DNA from: Comamonas fluminis
GTDB lineage: Bacteria; Pseudomonadota; Gammaproteobacteria; Burkholderiales; Burkholderiaceae_C
Assembly: GCF_019186805.1 (NCBI RefSeq)
Contig: NZ_CP066783.1
Location: 3,175,501-3,239,500, forward strand
Length of the DNA: 64,000 nt
Direction: 5' to 3'
Both the position numbers and the translations under genes were made by a program. A model generated the notes under the pieces. That model had not been told where the DNA came from. It did no database searches and saw nothing but the letters and a program-made list of their open reading frames with translations. Shown here piece by piece: positions 38,762 through 48,963 of this stretch (position 1 is the stretch's first letter; each line of letters starts with the position of its first letter).

Positions 38762-39439
38762 TTATTTCTCCGACGCAGTTGTCTTCACCAGGGCCGCCGT
38801 TTCAGGAGCTGCACCCAGCGCATTGAGCTTGAATTCCACCAGGTGGCGGTAGTCCAGATCCTTGTCCAGCGCCTTGTAGGCTGCCTGATACTGAGTCACG
38901 GCATCCTGAGGCTTGCCCAGCGCAGAATACAGGTCGCCACGGCGATCCGCCTGCAGGCCGACAAAGGCTTCGGGCATGGAAGCTTCCAGCACCTTGAGGC
39001 CTTCGTCAAAATTCTTCTTCTGCTCCAGCACGGCAGACAGACGCAGGCGCGCCAGGGCCTTGGAGCCTTCGTCGCCCTTTTCCATCACCCAGCTCAGCAC
39101 AGCCTTGGCATCGTCGATCTTGCCTGCATCCACATGGGCCTTGGCCAGCAGCAGCCCTGTCTGGCTGGCCTGTGCAGTGCCAGCATACTTTTCCTTGAGT
39201 TCAGCGAACGCCTGATCGGCACGCGCCTGATCCTTGGTGGTCAGCGCCTGATCGACAGCAAACTCCAGGCCTGCCGCCTGCACAGACTGGCGCTTTTGCC
39301 AGTATTGCCAGCCATTCCAGCTGGCGATGCACGCAAACACCACCACCAGCACGCCAGTGATCAAGGTACCCCAGGAATTCCAGAAATGCTTGAGCTGATC
39401 GAGTTGCTCTTGTTCTTCAAGGTCGAAATGATTTGCCAT
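38762..39439 (-). CDS. yfgM: YfgM-type ancillary SecYEG translocon protein
   Basis: A 225-residue inner-membrane protein with one N-terminal membrane helix (GTLITGVLVVVFACIASWNGW) and periplasmic TPR repeats from about residue 60. The opening MANHFDLEEQEQLDQLKHFW is the family signature. In E. coli YfgM links SecYEG to periplasmic chaperones. The hisS-yfgM-bamB-der order matches other proteobacteria. Confidence 0.92.
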   Translation of the reverse strand: MANHFDLEEQEQLDQLKHFWNSWGTLITGVLVVVFACIASWNGWQYWQKRQSVQAAGLEFAVDQALTTKDQARADQAFAELKEKYAGTAQASQTGLLLAKAHVDAGKIDDAKAVLSWVMEKGDEGSKALARLRLSAVLEQKKNFDEGLKVLEASMPEAFVGLQADRRGDLYSALGKPQDAVTQYQAAYKALDKDLDYRHLVEFKLNALGAAPETAALVKTTASEK

Positions 39440-39489
39440 GGCTTCTTTGGATGAATGGAATACCCGTCAGGAAACGAAAAAAGTACGCG

Positions 39490-40794
39490 TCAGGCCGCCG
39501 ATTTTAGGCTGCCCGCCCATTGAGCGACTTCTGCCAGGGATTGCTGAACTTGCTGACCTTCACCATCGCGCAGCGATTTGACGGTGACCTTGCCTTGCGC
39601 CAGCTCGTCGGCGCCAAAGATCAGCGCAAAGCGTGCACCCGAGCCATCGGCCTTCTTGAACTGCGACTTCATCGAGCCCATGCCCTCAGCCGAGCCCCCT
39701 GCAGCGGCGTGCATTTGCACAGCCACGCCAGCAGAGCGCAGTTGCTGCACCGTCTTGAAAACTTGTGGCAGCGCCGATGCATCGGGAATGATGGCATAGG
39801 CATCTGCGGCAGGCTGAGGAATCTCGGCACCGATTTCCTTGAGCACTTCCAGCACGCGCTCAATGCCCATACCCCAGCCCACAGCGGGAGCAGGCTTTCC
39901 GCCCACTTCCTCAATCAGATAGTCATAGCGACCACCGCCGCAGATAGTGCCCTGCGAGCCCAGCTTGTCGGTAATGAACTCGAACACCGTGAGGTTGTAA
40001 TAGTCCATGCCGCGCACCAGACGCGGATTCAGCGTCCATGCGACGCCGTTGGCATCCAGAATATCCTGCACGGCCTTCAGGTGAGCCTTGGAGGCATCGC
40101 CCAGATAGTCCATCAGCTTGGGCGCTGCGTTGACCATGTCCTGCATGGCAGCGTTTTTGGTATCGAGCACGCGCAGCGGGTTGCTGTACATGCGGCGCTT
40201 GGCCTCTTCGTCCATCACATCGGTGTGCTGCTCGAAGTAGGCAATCAGCGCTTCGCGGTGGGCCTTGCGCTCTTCGGGCTGACCCAGGCTGTTGAGTTCC
40301 AGACGCACGTCGTCAATGCCCAGCTCTTTCCACAGTTGCGCAGCCAGCAGAATGACTTCGGCGTCCAGCTCGGGGCCGGCGAAGCCCATGGCCTCCACCC
40401 CCACTTGGTGGAACTGGCGATAGCGGCCACGCTGAGGGCGCTCGTGGCGGAACATGGGGCCGATGTAGAACAGGCGCTTGCCGCCGTCATACAGCAGATT
40501 GTTTTCGACAATCGCACGCACCACGCCCGCCGTGCCTTCGGGGCGAATGGTCAGGTGTTCTCCGTTGAGCTTGTCTTCAAAGGAATACATTTCCTTTTCA
40601 ACAATATCGGTCACCTCACCCAGACCGCGCACGAACAGGGCCGTGGGCTCGACGATAGGCGTGCGGATATTGCGATAGGCAAAGCGCCCCATCAGATTGC
40701 GAACCTTGTCCTCAAACCATTCCCAGCGGGCCGAGTCCGGCGGGAGGATGTCGTTCATGCCTTTGATGGCGGTCAGTTTTTCGTTCTTGGCCAC
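39490..40794 (-). CDS. hisS: Histidyl-tRNA synthetase
   Basis: A 434-residue class II synthetase. Visible motifs are [16 protein letters not shown], motif 2 ([21 protein letters not shown]), the histidine A loop [15 protein letters not shown] and motif 3 ([13 protein letters not shown]), then the anticodon-binding domain. The GTG at 40792-40794 gives the usual N-terminus ([18 protein letters not shown]). It follows ispG after 186 bp, in which I see no gene and no clear promoter. Confidence 0.97.
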   Translation of the reverse strand: MAKNEKLTAIKGMNDILPPDSARWEWFEDKVRNLMGRFAYRNIRTPIVEPTALFVRGLGEVTDIVEKEMYSFEDKLNGEHLTIRPEGTAGVVRAIVENNLLYDGGKRLFYIGPMFRHERPQRGRYRQFHQVGVEAMGFAGPELDAEVILLAAQLWKELGIDDVRLELNSLGQPEERKAHREALIAYFEQHTDVMDEEAKRRMYSNPLRVLDTKNAAMQDMVNAAPKLMDYLGDASKAHLKAVQDILDANGVAWTLNPRLVRGMDYYNLTVFEFITDKLGSQGTICGGGRYDYLIEEVGGKPAPAVGWGMGIERVLEVLKEIGAEIPQPAADAYAIIPDASALPQVFKTVQQLRSAGVAVQMHAAAGGSAEGMGSMKSQFKKADGSGARFALIFGADELAQGKVTVKSLRDGEGQQVQQSLAEVAQWAGSLKSAA

Positions 40795-40980
40795 GTAAAA
40801 GTCTCTTACTGGGTTACTAGCAAAATAAGAGCGTGCAGCACACCATCTCTCTATTTATTAACTAGAAACCTTGTTCAAATCCATACAGATAGTGCGAAGG
40901 CAGCTATCAATTCTCATTCTCGCTTGATGGCATTGTGCCAGCAAGCCACCTGACAGCCCACTCGCGCAGGCTATCTTTAC

Positions 40981-42249
40981 TTAGCTTGCAGAGCCGTAGC
41001 GGCGCTGCACATATTGCAGCACCAGCGTCTGGAACTCTTCGGCAATGTGCTCGCCGCGCAGCGTCAGGGCTTTTTCACCATCAATGAACACAGGCGCAGC
41101 AGGTGCTTCACCATTGCCAGGCAGGCTGATGCCGATGTCGGCATGCTTGCTCTCGCCAGGGCCGTTGACGATGCAACCCATCACGGCCACTTTCATGGCT
41201 TCCACACCGGGGTACTGGGTGCGCCACACGGGCATTTCACCGCGCAGAAAGTCGTCAATCTTCTTGGCCAGCTCCTGGAAAGTGGTGCTGGTCGTGCGGC
41301 CGCAACCCGGGCAAGCGGTGACGCTGGGCACAAACACGCGCAGACCCAGGGCCTGCAGAATCTCGGACGCGACCACCACTTCCTGCGTGCGAGCCTCGCC
41401 GGGCTGGGGCGTGAGCGAGACGCGAATCGTGTCGCCAATGCCTTCCTGCAGCAGCACGGACAGCGCGGCGGTGGATGCCACCGTGCCCTTGGTACCCATA
41501 CCCGCCTCGGTCAGACCCAGGTGCAGCGCATAGTCGCAGCGGCGGGCCAGTTCGCGGTAGACGGAGATCAAATCCTGCACACCGCTGACCTTGCACGACA
41601 AGATGATGTTGTCGGGGTTCAGGCCGATGTTCTTGGCCAGCTCAGCCGAGGTAATGGCCGAGGTAATCAATGCCTCGTACATGACCTGACGCGTTTCCCA
41701 GGGCTTGGCACGCTTGCTGTTCTGATCCATCAGCTCGGCCATGATTTCCTGGTCCATCGAGCCCCAGTTCACGCCAATGCGCACGGCTTTGTCGTACTTG
41801 GCGGCAATCTCGATCATCTGGCCGAACTGCTTGTCCTTTTTGTCGCCCTTGCCCACGTTGCCGGGGTTGATGCGGTACTTGGACAGCGCCTGGGCGCACT
41901 CGGGATAGTCGGTCAGCAAACGGTGGCCGTTGTAGTGAAAGTCCCCCACCAGCGGCACATACTCGCCCATGCGGTCGAGTTGCTCACGGATATAGGGCAC
42001 AGCAGCCGCAGCCTCGGGCGTGTTGACGGTGATGCGCACCATCTCCGAGCCAGCCTGCGCCAGCTGACGCACCTGAATCGCCGTTTCCACGGCATCCACG
42101 GTGTCGGTATTGGTCATGGACTGCACACGCACAGGCGCATCGCCACCCACGGTCACCACGTTGTTGCGCCACACCACCTTGGCCTGACGCGATTTGCGCG
42201 GCAGCGGGCTGGCGATGTCAATGGCTTTCTCTGAATCTTGCACTGTCAT
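40981..42249 (-). CDS. ispG: 4-hydroxy-3-methylbut-2-enyl diphosphate synthase IspG
   Basis: A [4Fe-4S] enzyme of the MEP isoprenoid pathway. The 422-residue product has [11 protein letters not shown] near the N-terminus, [16 protein letters not shown], and the cluster-binding cysteines in [10 protein letters not shown] and [11 protein letters not shown]. Length and insertion pattern fit the proteobacterial type. It is downstream of the rodZ-like gene, with a GC-rich palindromic element between. Confidence 0.97.
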   Translation of the reverse strand: MTVQDSEKAIDIASPLPRKSRQAKVVWRNNVVTVGGDAPVRVQSMTNTDTVDAVETAIQVRQLAQAGSEMVRITVNTPEAAAAVPYIREQLDRMGEYVPLVGDFHYNGHRLLTDYPECAQALSKYRINPGNVGKGDKKDKQFGQMIEIAAKYDKAVRIGVNWGSMDQEIMAELMDQNSKRAKPWETRQVMYEALITSAITSAELAKNIGLNPDNIILSCKVSGVQDLISVYRELARRCDYALHLGLTEAGMGTKGTVASTAALSVLLQEGIGDTIRVSLTPQPGEARTQEVVVASEILQALGLRVFVPSVTACPGCGRTTSTTFQELAKKIDDFLRGEMPVWRTQYPGVEAMKVAVMGCIVNGPGESKHADIGISLPGNGEAPAAPVFIDGEKALTLRGEHIAEEFQTLVLQYVQRRYGSAS

Positions 42250-42335
42250 ATTTCAATTATCCAAGTGCTGCGCGCAAACCTGGCGCACGCCAAAGGCAGG
42301 CAGCCAAGCAAGGGCCGCCCCGCACAGAGGCTGTC

Positions 42336-42415
42336 GCTCCCCTCCCCCTAGCACGCAGCGCGTAGAGAGAGGGCGCCGTGCACACGGGGAAGGCGCGAAG
42401 CGACTCAGGGGGAGC
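42336..42415. repeat. GC-rich palindromic intergenic element
   Basis: GCTCCCC (42336-42342) and GGGGAGC (42409-42415) enclose about 65 bp of GC-rich sequence with GCGCGAAGCGACTC and CTAGCACGCAGCGCG motifs. From memory, similar blocks recur between genes in Comamonadaceae, so this is probably an interspersed REP-like repeat. Only one copy is in the window. It could also act as a terminator downstream of the rodZ-like gene. Confidence 0.5.
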
Positions 42416-42420
42416 TTCAT

Positions 42421-43404
42421 TTATTTCACTTCGAAGCGGGCCACGTTGTCACGCGTAGTCGAAATATCAAAAGGCTCGCCACGCACCATCACCTGGGTGC
42501 CCTTGGCGTTACCCACGATCACGGACAGAGGCAGCGTGCCCTCGGCGGTCACAGACTCATCCTTGGCCAGCGTCTTTTCCAGAACCACCTTGCCCGATGC
42601 ATCCTTGACTTTGACCCAGGATTGCGTCACGGCTTTGAATTCCAGCACCGATCCCTTGGTTGCAGCAGAGGGACTGCCTGTCGCAGCCTCAGGCACAGCC
42701 GCAGCGGCCACCGCAGGTGCGGCAGGCGCTACAGGTGACTCTGGGGCGGCAGGAGCCGCAGTAGTTGCTGGAGCAGCGGGGGCTGTTTCATTCGCAGCCA
42801 GCGCAGATGGCAAAGGCGCAGCACCTTCGGCAGGCGTCTCCGAAGGCGTCACCACCGAACCGGACTCCACCACCACACCAGTGGCGGGAGGCTGGGCGCC
42901 AGACTGCGCGGCTTCCTGGCTGGCACTACCACCTTCAGCAGACTGCTGCAAAGGCACAAAGTACACGGCAGCAGCAGCGGCCAGCAGCAACAGAACACCA
43001 GCGATGATCTTACGCGAGCTGCCCTCACGCGAGTCCAGCGGGGTTCCCGAAGACTTGAAGTGGCTGCGCTCCTTGACTGTTTCGTTGATGCCGCCGCCCG
43101 CATTGCTCAGACTTTTGAGCGCTGTGCGTGGCAGCAAGGCCAGAACGGACTCTGCATCAATATGCAGATTGCGGCACATGCCCATGGCCAGAGCGCGCAT
43201 GAACACATGATCGGGGAAGGCTTCGTATTGATCGGCCTCCAGTGCCTCCAGCTTGTGCTGGGGCACCTTGAGCATTGCTGCCATCGTTGGCAATTGCATG
43301 CGGGCTGCTTCCCGCGCCTGACGCAAGATGGCGCCGGCGGTTGTCTGGGTTTGCGCCTGCTCTTCGCTTTGCATAGTCACCTCTTTCACCACACCGTCAC
43401 TCAT
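42421..43404 (-). CDS. RodZ-like helix-turn-helix membrane protein
   Basis: The 327-residue product has an N-terminal HTH of the RodZ/Xre type (AGAILRQAREAARMQLPTMA), a membrane helix (IIAGVLLLLAAAAAVYFVPL, about residue 135), a long Ala/Pro-rich linker and a C-terminal DUF4115 domain (SWVKVKDASGKVVLEKTL). RodZ joins MreB to the wall-elongation machinery; that role is likely. The ATG at 43402-43404 overlaps the pilF-like stop and has GGAG upstream; ATG 43374 with GAGGTG is a close alternative. Confidence 0.85.
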   Translation of the reverse strand: MSDGVVKEVTMQSEEQAQTQTTAGAILRQAREAARMQLPTMAAMLKVPQHKLEALEADQYEAFPDHVFMRALAMGMCRNLHIDAESVLALLPRTALKSLSNAGGGINETVKERSHFKSSGTPLDSREGSSRKIIAGVLLLLAAAAAVYFVPLQQSAEGGSASQEAAQSGAQPPATGVVVESGSVVTPSETPAEGAAPLPSALAANETAPAAPATTAAPAAPESPVAPAAPAVAAAAVPEAATGSPSAATKGSVLEFKAVTQSWVKVKDASGKVVLEKTLAKDESVTAEGTLPLSVIVGNAKGTQVMVRGEPFDISTTRDNVARFEVK

Positions 43405-44248
43405 TGAAGGCTCCACGCTCATAGGCCAGCCACTGGCGTGACTGCGGGTAGCGATCACGCAGCTGGTTGGCCAGCTGACGCACTCCAATATCGTCGTGCA
43501 ATGCCCTGTTTATTTTGATTCCCAGCCACAGGCTTTCTGCGCTGGCTTGGTTGCTATTGTTATTCAGACGGCGGATGTAGAACTGCGCCTTGTTCAGATC
43601 ACCCTTGAGCCACAGTACATTGGCCAGGTTGTAGCCTGCTGCCGCATTGCCCAGGTCCATCTCATAGGCGCGCAGCATGCTCTCATAGGCCTGATCGAGC
43701 TGACCTGCCTGCTGATAGCACATGCCCTTGGCCAACAGGGTTTTGGGCTGCTCGCGGTAGCCGGGGGCTGCCAGCGCCTTGTCAAACCAGGGCTGCGCCA
43801 CATCGAAGCGTTTTTGCTGGCACAGCATCCAGCCGTAGTTGTGAATCTGGTTGCCGTCTTTGGGGTTCAGGTCAATGGCTTTGCGCATGGCAACGTCAGC
43901 CTGCGTCCAGTCCTGGTTCTGCATCAGGATCAAGCCCAGCAGACCGTAGGCGTCGGCATAGTCAGGTTTGGCCGTCAGTGCCTGCCCCACCTCTTCCATG
44001 GCCACATCCAGACGACCTGCCTGGTAGTAGTTGGCCGCCAGTTCCAGACGAATCTGCGCACGCCGGCTGGCATCCGCAATTGAGGGCGTACCGGTACCCA
44101 TGACCGAAGTCTGCGGCACCGAGGTGGAAGAAGTTGTCGTGGTGGTCGTGCTGGTGCAGCCAACCAACGCGGCAGCAACAACCGGAACGCCCCACCGGGC
44201 CAGCAGACCCCAATGCTTCAAAACCGGCTGGCTTACCACTGCCCTCAT
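43397..44248 (-). CDS. pilF: Type IV pilus biogenesis/stability lipoprotein PilF (PilW)
   Basis: PilF is the outer-membrane pilotin that helps assemble the PilQ secretin. The product has a signal sequence ending with a lipobox-like VAAALVGC, a Thr/Ser-rich spacer and at least five TPR units (for example YADAYGLLGLILMQNQDWTQ and DVAQPWFDKALAAPGYREQP). The ATG at 44246-44248 has AAAGGA 6 bp upstream; a TTG at 44266 is less likely. It lies between rlmN and the rodZ-like gene, a standard betaproteobacterial order. Confidence 0.88.
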   Translation of the reverse strand: MRAVVSQPVLKHWGLLARWGVPVVAAALVGCTSTTTTTTSSTSVPQTSVMGTGTPSIADASRRAQIRLELAANYYQAGRLDVAMEEVGQALTAKPDYADAYGLLGLILMQNQDWTQADVAMRKAIDLNPKDGNQIHNYGWMLCQQKRFDVAQPWFDKALAAPGYREQPKTLLAKGMCYQQAGQLDQAYESMLRAYEMDLGNAAAGYNLANVLWLKGDLNKAQFYIRRLNNNSNQASAESLWLGIKINRALHDDIGVRQLANQLRDRYPQSRQWLAYERGAFNE

Positions 44249-44273
44249 GTAGTGTCCTTTATTCAAAACTCCG

Positions 44274-45395
44274 TCAAGACACCTGCTTGAGCGGGATAGT
44301 GCGCTGCTTGGCCATACGCTCGGCAGCGCGCGTTCTGTCCTTCACATCCCCTGCAAGCTGACCGCAGGCGGCATCGATATCGTCACCCCGGGTCTTGCGC
44401 ACCGTGGTCACAATGCCAGCATTGCTCAACAAGGTTGCGAACTCGGTCACGCGGGCCGAAGGCGAGCGCAACAGACCCGATGCGGGGAAGGGATTGAACG
44501 GAATCAGATTGAACTTGCACCAGCTCTTGCCATCCCCCCGGGCGCGCACCAACTCTATCAGCTGGCGTGCGTGCTCAGGCTGATCGTTAACGCCGTCCAG
44601 CATGCAATATTCAAACGTGATGAAGTCGCGTGGCGCGAACTCCAGATAGCGCTCGCAGGCATCCAGCAACTCAGCAATCGGGTACTTCTTGTTCAGCGGC
44701 ACCAGGTTGTCACGTAGCGGATCGTTGGGCGCGTGCAGCGACACAGCCAGCGCCACGGCGCAGTCCTGCGACAGGCGATCCATCATGGGCACCACGCCCG
44801 AGGTGGATACCGTCACGCGGCGGCGCGACAGGCCGTAGCCATGGTCGTCCAGCATCACACGCAAGGCAGGCACCAGCGCGCTGTAGTTCTGCAGCGGCTC
44901 GCCCATGCCCATCATCACCACGTTGGAGATGATGCGGTCCTCCGTGCCAAAACGCTTGCGCAGCGAGTGCTCGGCATACCAGAGCTGGGCCAGAATTTCA
45001 CCAGTATTGAGGTTGCGGCTGAAGCCCTGATGCCCGGTCGAGCAAAAGCGGCAGCCCACGGCGCAACCTGCCTGGGACGAGACACACAGCGTGCCACGGT
45101 CGTCCTCAGGAATAAAAACAGATTCAACGGCATTGCCGTCACCCACATCAAACAGCCACTTCACGGTGCCATCAGCGGAGACATGTTCTGTCACCACGGG
45201 CAAAGCGGTAATGTGGGCCCGGCTTTTGAGCTTTTCGCGCAGGGACTTGGCCAGATCAGTCATCTGGTCAAAATCGGATGCGCCACGCTGGTGAATCCAG
45301 CGGAACAGCTGCGTCGCACGGAAACGCTTCTCCCCGAGCTGCTCGCAATAAGCGGTCAGTCCTTCGAGGTCAAAATCAAGCAAATTCGTTGTCAT
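44274..45395 (-). CDS. rlmN: 23S rRNA (adenine2503-C2) methyltransferase RlmN
   Basis: A radical-SAM enzyme that methylates A2503 of 23S rRNA and A37 of some tRNAs. It shows the CxxxCxxC cluster motif ([19 protein letters not shown]), [25 protein letters not shown] and the C-terminal catalytic cysteine region ACGQLAG. ATG 45395 ([13 protein letters not shown]) gives the usual N-terminus; an upstream GTG at 45422 adds nine residues. Confidence 0.96.
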   Translation of the reverse strand: MTTNLLDFDLEGLTAYCEQLGEKRFRATQLFRWIHQRGASDFDQMTDLAKSLREKLKSRAHITALPVVTEHVSADGTVKWLFDVGDGNAVESVFIPEDDRGTLCVSSQAGCAVGCRFCSTGHQGFSRNLNTGEILAQLWYAEHSLRKRFGTEDRIISNVVMMGMGEPLQNYSALVPALRVMLDDHGYGLSRRRVTVSTSGVVPMMDRLSQDCAVALAVSLHAPNDPLRDNLVPLNKKYPIAELLDACERYLEFAPRDFITFEYCMLDGVNDQPEHARQLIELVRARGDGKSWCKFNLIPFNPFPASGLLRSPSARVTEFATLLSNAGIVTTVRKTRGDDIDAACGQLAGDVKDRTRAAERMAKQRTIPLKQVS

Positions 45396-45446
45396 ATCGG
45401 CAAGTGGTAACGACGTAACCACGCCGTCGCCTGCATTCGCTCAAAG

Positions 45447-45478
45447 GCTGATGCCGGAAACCAGTCCCGGGCATCAGC
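45447..45478 (-). terminator. Hairpin after ndk
   Basis: GCTGATGCC (45447-45455) and GGCATCAGC (45470-45478) form a perfect 9-bp stem with a 14-nt loop, 30 bp after the ndk stop. On the minus strand it is followed by CTTTGAG, a poor U-tract, so termination may be weak. Confidence 0.45.
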
Positions 45479-45509
45479 AACCAAGCATGCGGCTAAAGCC
45501 CAGCGTGGA

Positions 45510-45935
45510 TTAACGCGAGTAAACGTTCATGCCGGGGAAGAAGAAGGCAACTTCCACAGCAGCAGTTTCAGCCGCGTCAGAGCCGTGCACGGCGTTGGCG
45601 TCGATGCTGTCGGCGAAGTCGGCGCGGATGGTGCCCTTCTCAGCCTTCTTGGGGTCGGTAGCGCCCATCAGTTCGCGGTTCTTCAGGATGGCGTTTTCGC
45701 CTTCCAGAGCTTGAATCATCACGGGGCCGGAGATCATGAAGTCCACCAGGTCCTTGAAGAAAGGACGAGCAGCGTGCACAGCGTAGAACTGTTCAGCTTC
45801 AACGCGCGACAGGTGCACCAGCTTGGCAGCCACGATCTTCAGGCCAGCAGCTTCGAAGCGGGCGTAGATTTGGCCGATCACGTTCTTGGCAACTGCGTCG
45901 GGCTTGATGATGGAGAGGGTACGTTCGATAGCCAT
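45510..45935 (-). CDS. ndk: Nucleoside diphosphate kinase
   Basis: Exchanges phosphate between nucleoside tri- and diphosphates. The 141-residue product has the standard fold and the active-site histidine in [28 protein letters not shown] and [14 protein letters not shown] are typical. It lies between rluB and rlmN on the same strand. Confidence 0.98.
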   Translation of the reverse strand: MAIERTLSIIKPDAVAKNVIGQIYARFEAAGLKIVAAKLVHLSRVEAEQFYAVHAARPFFKDLVDFMISGPVMIQALEGENAILKNRELMGATDPKKAEKGTIRADFADSIDANAVHGSDAAETAAVEVAFFFPGMNVYSR

Positions 45936-46057
45936 GATGATTATTTCCTAATCAGGGTTACTATGGGTTTTTGCCGAAAAAGCAAAACAGTTGATTTTAG
46001 CGGTGCCGCCAGAGACCTTGAAGTCCTGACAGCACTCAAATCCTTACGAACGCCTTT

Positions 46058-47614
46058 TTAACGACCGCCGCGGCGGCCACCACCGCCGCCACCAGGGCGA
46101 CGCTTGGCATTCTGTCGGGCACGCGACAGACTGTCGCTGCCGATGTAGCCCACTGAAGTGCGCATGGGATCGGGCTGACCGCCTTGCGAGCGACCGGTGT
46201 TGTTACCGCCACGATTGACACCGGGGCTGCGCTGCGCGCCACGCGGGTTGTCGCCCAGCATGCCGCTGGGTGCGGGGCGGTTGCCATCCCACTCACCACG
46301 GCGCTGACCACCGCCTTCACGGCGACCTTGCGGCGCGCGGTTGGGATTGGCACCTTCACCGCGAGCGATGCTGCGGCCGGTTGCACGAGGGGCACCACCG
46401 CGGTTGTTGGCACCACGGGTGCCGCCGTTATTGCGCTCGACAGGCGCACGCTCCTTGACGCCCGCTGCCGACATCAGGGCCTGAATATCAGCCTGATCCA
46501 GCTCCACCCAGGCACCGCGCTTCAAGCCACGGGGCAGCATCATGGCGCCGTAGCGAATACGAATCAGGCGGCTGACGGCGTGGCCCACGGCCTCGAACAT
46601 GCGGCGCACTTCGCGGTTACGGCCTTCGGAGATGGTGACGCGGTACCAGTGGTTGGCACCTTCGCCGCCGCCGTCTTCCACAGCGCCAAAGCTGGCTTCG
46701 CCGTCTTCCAGCTGCACGCCATCCAGCAGGCGTTGCTTTTCTTCCTTGCTCAGCGCGCCCAGCACGCGGGCAGCGTACTCACGCTCCAGACCGAAACGGG
46801 GGTGCATCAGGCTGTTGGCCAGCTCGCCCGAGCTGGTGAACAGCAGCAGACCTTCGGTGTTCAAGTCCAGACGGCCGACCGACTGCCACTTGCCGTGCTG
46901 CAGCTTGGGCAGCTTGCGGAACACGGTGGGGCGGTTCTGGGGGTCGTCATGCGTCACCACCTCACCCACAGGCTTGTGATAGGCAATCACGCGCGCGGGT
47001 GGTGGGTCGATACGGAAGCGAATGGGCTGGCCGTTGACCTTGACGATGTCGCCAAACTGAATGCGCTGGCCGACGTGGGCGGGCTCGTTGTTGACCGAGA
47101 TACGGCCTTCCAGAATCAGCTGCTCCATCTCCAGACGCGAGCCCATGCCGGCCTGGGCCAGTACCTTGTGCAGCTTGGGCGAATCGACCTGAGGCGCCAG
47201 CACGCGCTTGGCGGGCATGACACTGCCGTTTTCTTCTTCGTCGTCAAAGTCGCCCGAGATCACATCGGCAAAGTCGATGTTCTGACCTTTGGGGGACTTT
47301 GGAGATTTTTGGGGCTCAGCGCTTTGTGCATCTGCGCTGTCAGCTACCAAATCTGCAGCATCCTGCTTTGGCTCATCTGCTGCTTCAAGCGTTTCAGCAG
47401 CTTGTGCTTCTTCAGCGCGGGCTTCGGCACGCTTGCGGGCCAGCTTGGCCTCGGCAGCAGCCGTCTTCTTCACGCCTTGCTTGCGCGTTGCGCCGGGCTT
47501 GGGGGCTTCGGCGGCGGGCTTAGCCACGCGGGGCTTACGTACTTTCTTGGTCGGCTCGGCTTCGGGCGAAGCAGCTGCGGACTCTGGCATCGGGTTCGAT
47601 GTCTCGTTGTTCAT
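46058..47614 (-). CDS. rluB: 23S rRNA pseudouridine synthase RluB, with long low-complexity tails
   Basis: The core (about residues 135-380) has an S4 domain ([20 protein letters not shown]) and the RsuA/RluB catalytic motif [20 protein letters not shown], with [20 protein letters not shown]. It modifies U2605 of 23S rRNA in E. coli. An N-terminal tail of about 130 residues is rich in Lys, Ala and Glu. A C-terminal tail of about 130 residues is rich in Arg, Gly and Asn, ending [11 protein letters not shown]. Such tails may bind RNA. The ATG overlaps the scpB stop by 4 bp. Confidence 0.92.
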   Translation of the reverse strand: MNNETSNPMPESAAASPEAEPTKKVRKPRVAKPAAEAPKPGATRKQGVKKTAAAEAKLARKRAEARAEEAQAAETLEAADEPKQDAADLVADSADAQSAEPQKSPKSPKGQNIDFADVISGDFDDEEENGSVMPAKRVLAPQVDSPKLHKVLAQAGMGSRLEMEQLILEGRISVNNEPAHVGQRIQFGDIVKVNGQPIRFRIDPPPARVIAYHKPVGEVVTHDDPQNRPTVFRKLPKLQHGKWQSVGRLDLNTEGLLLFTSSGELANSLMHPRFGLEREYAARVLGALSKEEKQRLLDGVQLEDGEASFGAVEDGGGEGANHWYRVTISEGRNREVRRMFEAVGHAVSRLIRIRYGAMMLPRGLKRGAWVELDQADIQALMSAAGVKERAPVERNNGGTRGANNRGGAPRATGRSIARGEGANPNRAPQGRREGGGQRRGEWDGNRPAPSGMLGDNPRGAQRSPGVNRGGNNTGRSQGGQPDPMRTSVGYIGSDSLSRARQNAKRRPGGGGGGRRGGR

Positions 47615-48864
47615 TCCGGTTTTCCTTCGGGGATGACGCCATCGTCATCCTCCACAATTCGCTCGTTTGCGGGGCCACTGTGCATTGCATCATCGGCCAG
47701 CGCAGTGTTCTTATCGTCCACGACTTCTTCTTCGTCGTCGTAGTCATCTTCGAGAAACGCTTTCAAGCCCACCCATTCCGCACGACCTGACTTCTTGGCC
47801 GCCGGTTTGACTTCAGGCTCGCTCGCCTTCGCCAATGGCTTGGCAGCTTTCGCAGGCTTTACAGGCCTGGGTCGGCTGACGGGTTCTGGCAAAGGCTCTG
47901 GCAAAAGCTCTGGTTCGTGCGCGGACTTTTGCGCTGACTCCAGCACCGACGCTTGCACCTCAGCCTCTTCAATTTCAATAGCATCCTGCGCTTGATCTGC
48001 CTTGGCTCCCACCTGATTGGGCTCAGATTCTGGCAAATCCAGCTGCGGCTGCAGTTCCTGAGGCTCCGCCGCAGGCTCAGCAATAGTTACTGCCTCGGCT
48101 GCTTGCGCAGGCAACTGTGCTTGCAGCGCTGCCAAATCCTGTGCAGAAGCATCGGCTTGCACCTCGGCCTGCGCCGGTTCTGGCTCTGCGGCCTGAGCGG
48201 AAGCATCCTGCACTTCACCCTGCCCAGCCAGCTCTGCATCAGCCCCCTCCTCTGCAGGCACTTCTGCGGACACTTCTGCGACCTGCCCCTCCACCGCAGG
48301 CGCTTCAGCGCCCTCTTCCCCATCCAGCGCCTTGAACAGGCTTTGCTGGGCCTGGGTTTCTTCCAACATAGGCAACTGATCCAGCGACTGCAGGCCCAGA
48401 TCGTCCAGAAACTGGCGCGTGGTGGCAAACAGTGCCGGGCGGCCCACGGTTTCCCGGTGGCCAATGACTTCAATCCAGCCGCGATCTTCAAGCTGCTTGA
48501 TGATCAGACTGTTCACGGTCACGCCGCGAATGTCTTCAATATCACCCCGCGTGACGGGCTGACGGTAGGCAATGATGGCCAGCGTCTCCAGCGTGGCACG
48601 CGTGTATTTGGGTGGCTTTTCGGGGTGCAGCTTATCCAGATACACCCGCATTTCGGGGCGGCTTTGAAAACGCCAGCCCGAAGCCACCTGCACCAGTTCC
48701 ACGCCCTTGAGGGCCCAGTCCTTTTGCAAGTCCAGCAGCAAATCCTTGATCGTGTCCGAGCCCAGCACATCATCAAAAAGTGAGCGCAATTCCCGCAGCG
48801 TGGCGGGCTGCGGGGCACAAATCAATGCTGTTTCAAGAACCCGCTTGGCATCTACCGTATTCAT
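47611..48864 (-). CDS. scpB: Condensin subunit ScpB, extended
   Basis: ScpB acts with ScpA and SMC in chromosome segregation. Residues 1-170 form the usual winged-helix pair ([38 protein letters not shown]). The remaining 240 residues, more than half the protein, are a low-complexity Ala/Glu/Gln/Pro tail ending in acidic residues. Typical ScpB is about 180-200 residues, so the tail is an unusual addition. It is coupled to rluB by a 4-bp overlap. Confidence 0.9.
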   Translation of the reverse strand: MNTVDAKRVLETALICAPQPATLRELRSLFDDVLGSDTIKDLLLDLQKDWALKGVELVQVASGWRFQSRPEMRVYLDKLHPEKPPKYTRATLETLAIIAYRQPVTRGDIEDIRGVTVNSLIIKQLEDRGWIEVIGHRETVGRPALFATTRQFLDDLGLQSLDQLPMLEETQAQQSLFKALDGEEGAEAPAVEGQVAEVSAEVPAEEGADAELAGQGEVQDASAQAAEPEPAQAEVQADASAQDLAALQAQLPAQAAEAVTIAEPAAEPQELQPQLDLPESEPNQVGAKADQAQDAIEIEEAEVQASVLESAQKSAHEPELLPEPLPEPVSRPRPVKPAKAAKPLAKASEPEVKPAAKKSGRAEWVGLKAFLEDDYDDEEEVVDDKNTALADDAMHSGPANERIVEDDDGVIPEGKPE

Positions 48865-48963
48865 GGGCGCAGCGTTTCGGGAGCGGCTGTCGCACCAGGT
48901 GTGGTGGGACGCCAGATTCTAAGAAGTGAGAGAAGCGCCCCAGAGATGCCATGCGAGTGATGG

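Noticed and set aside
46184..47743. A 519-codon plus-strand frame opposite rluB
   Set aside because: Antisense of low-complexity rluB sequence; no domain and no ribosome site.
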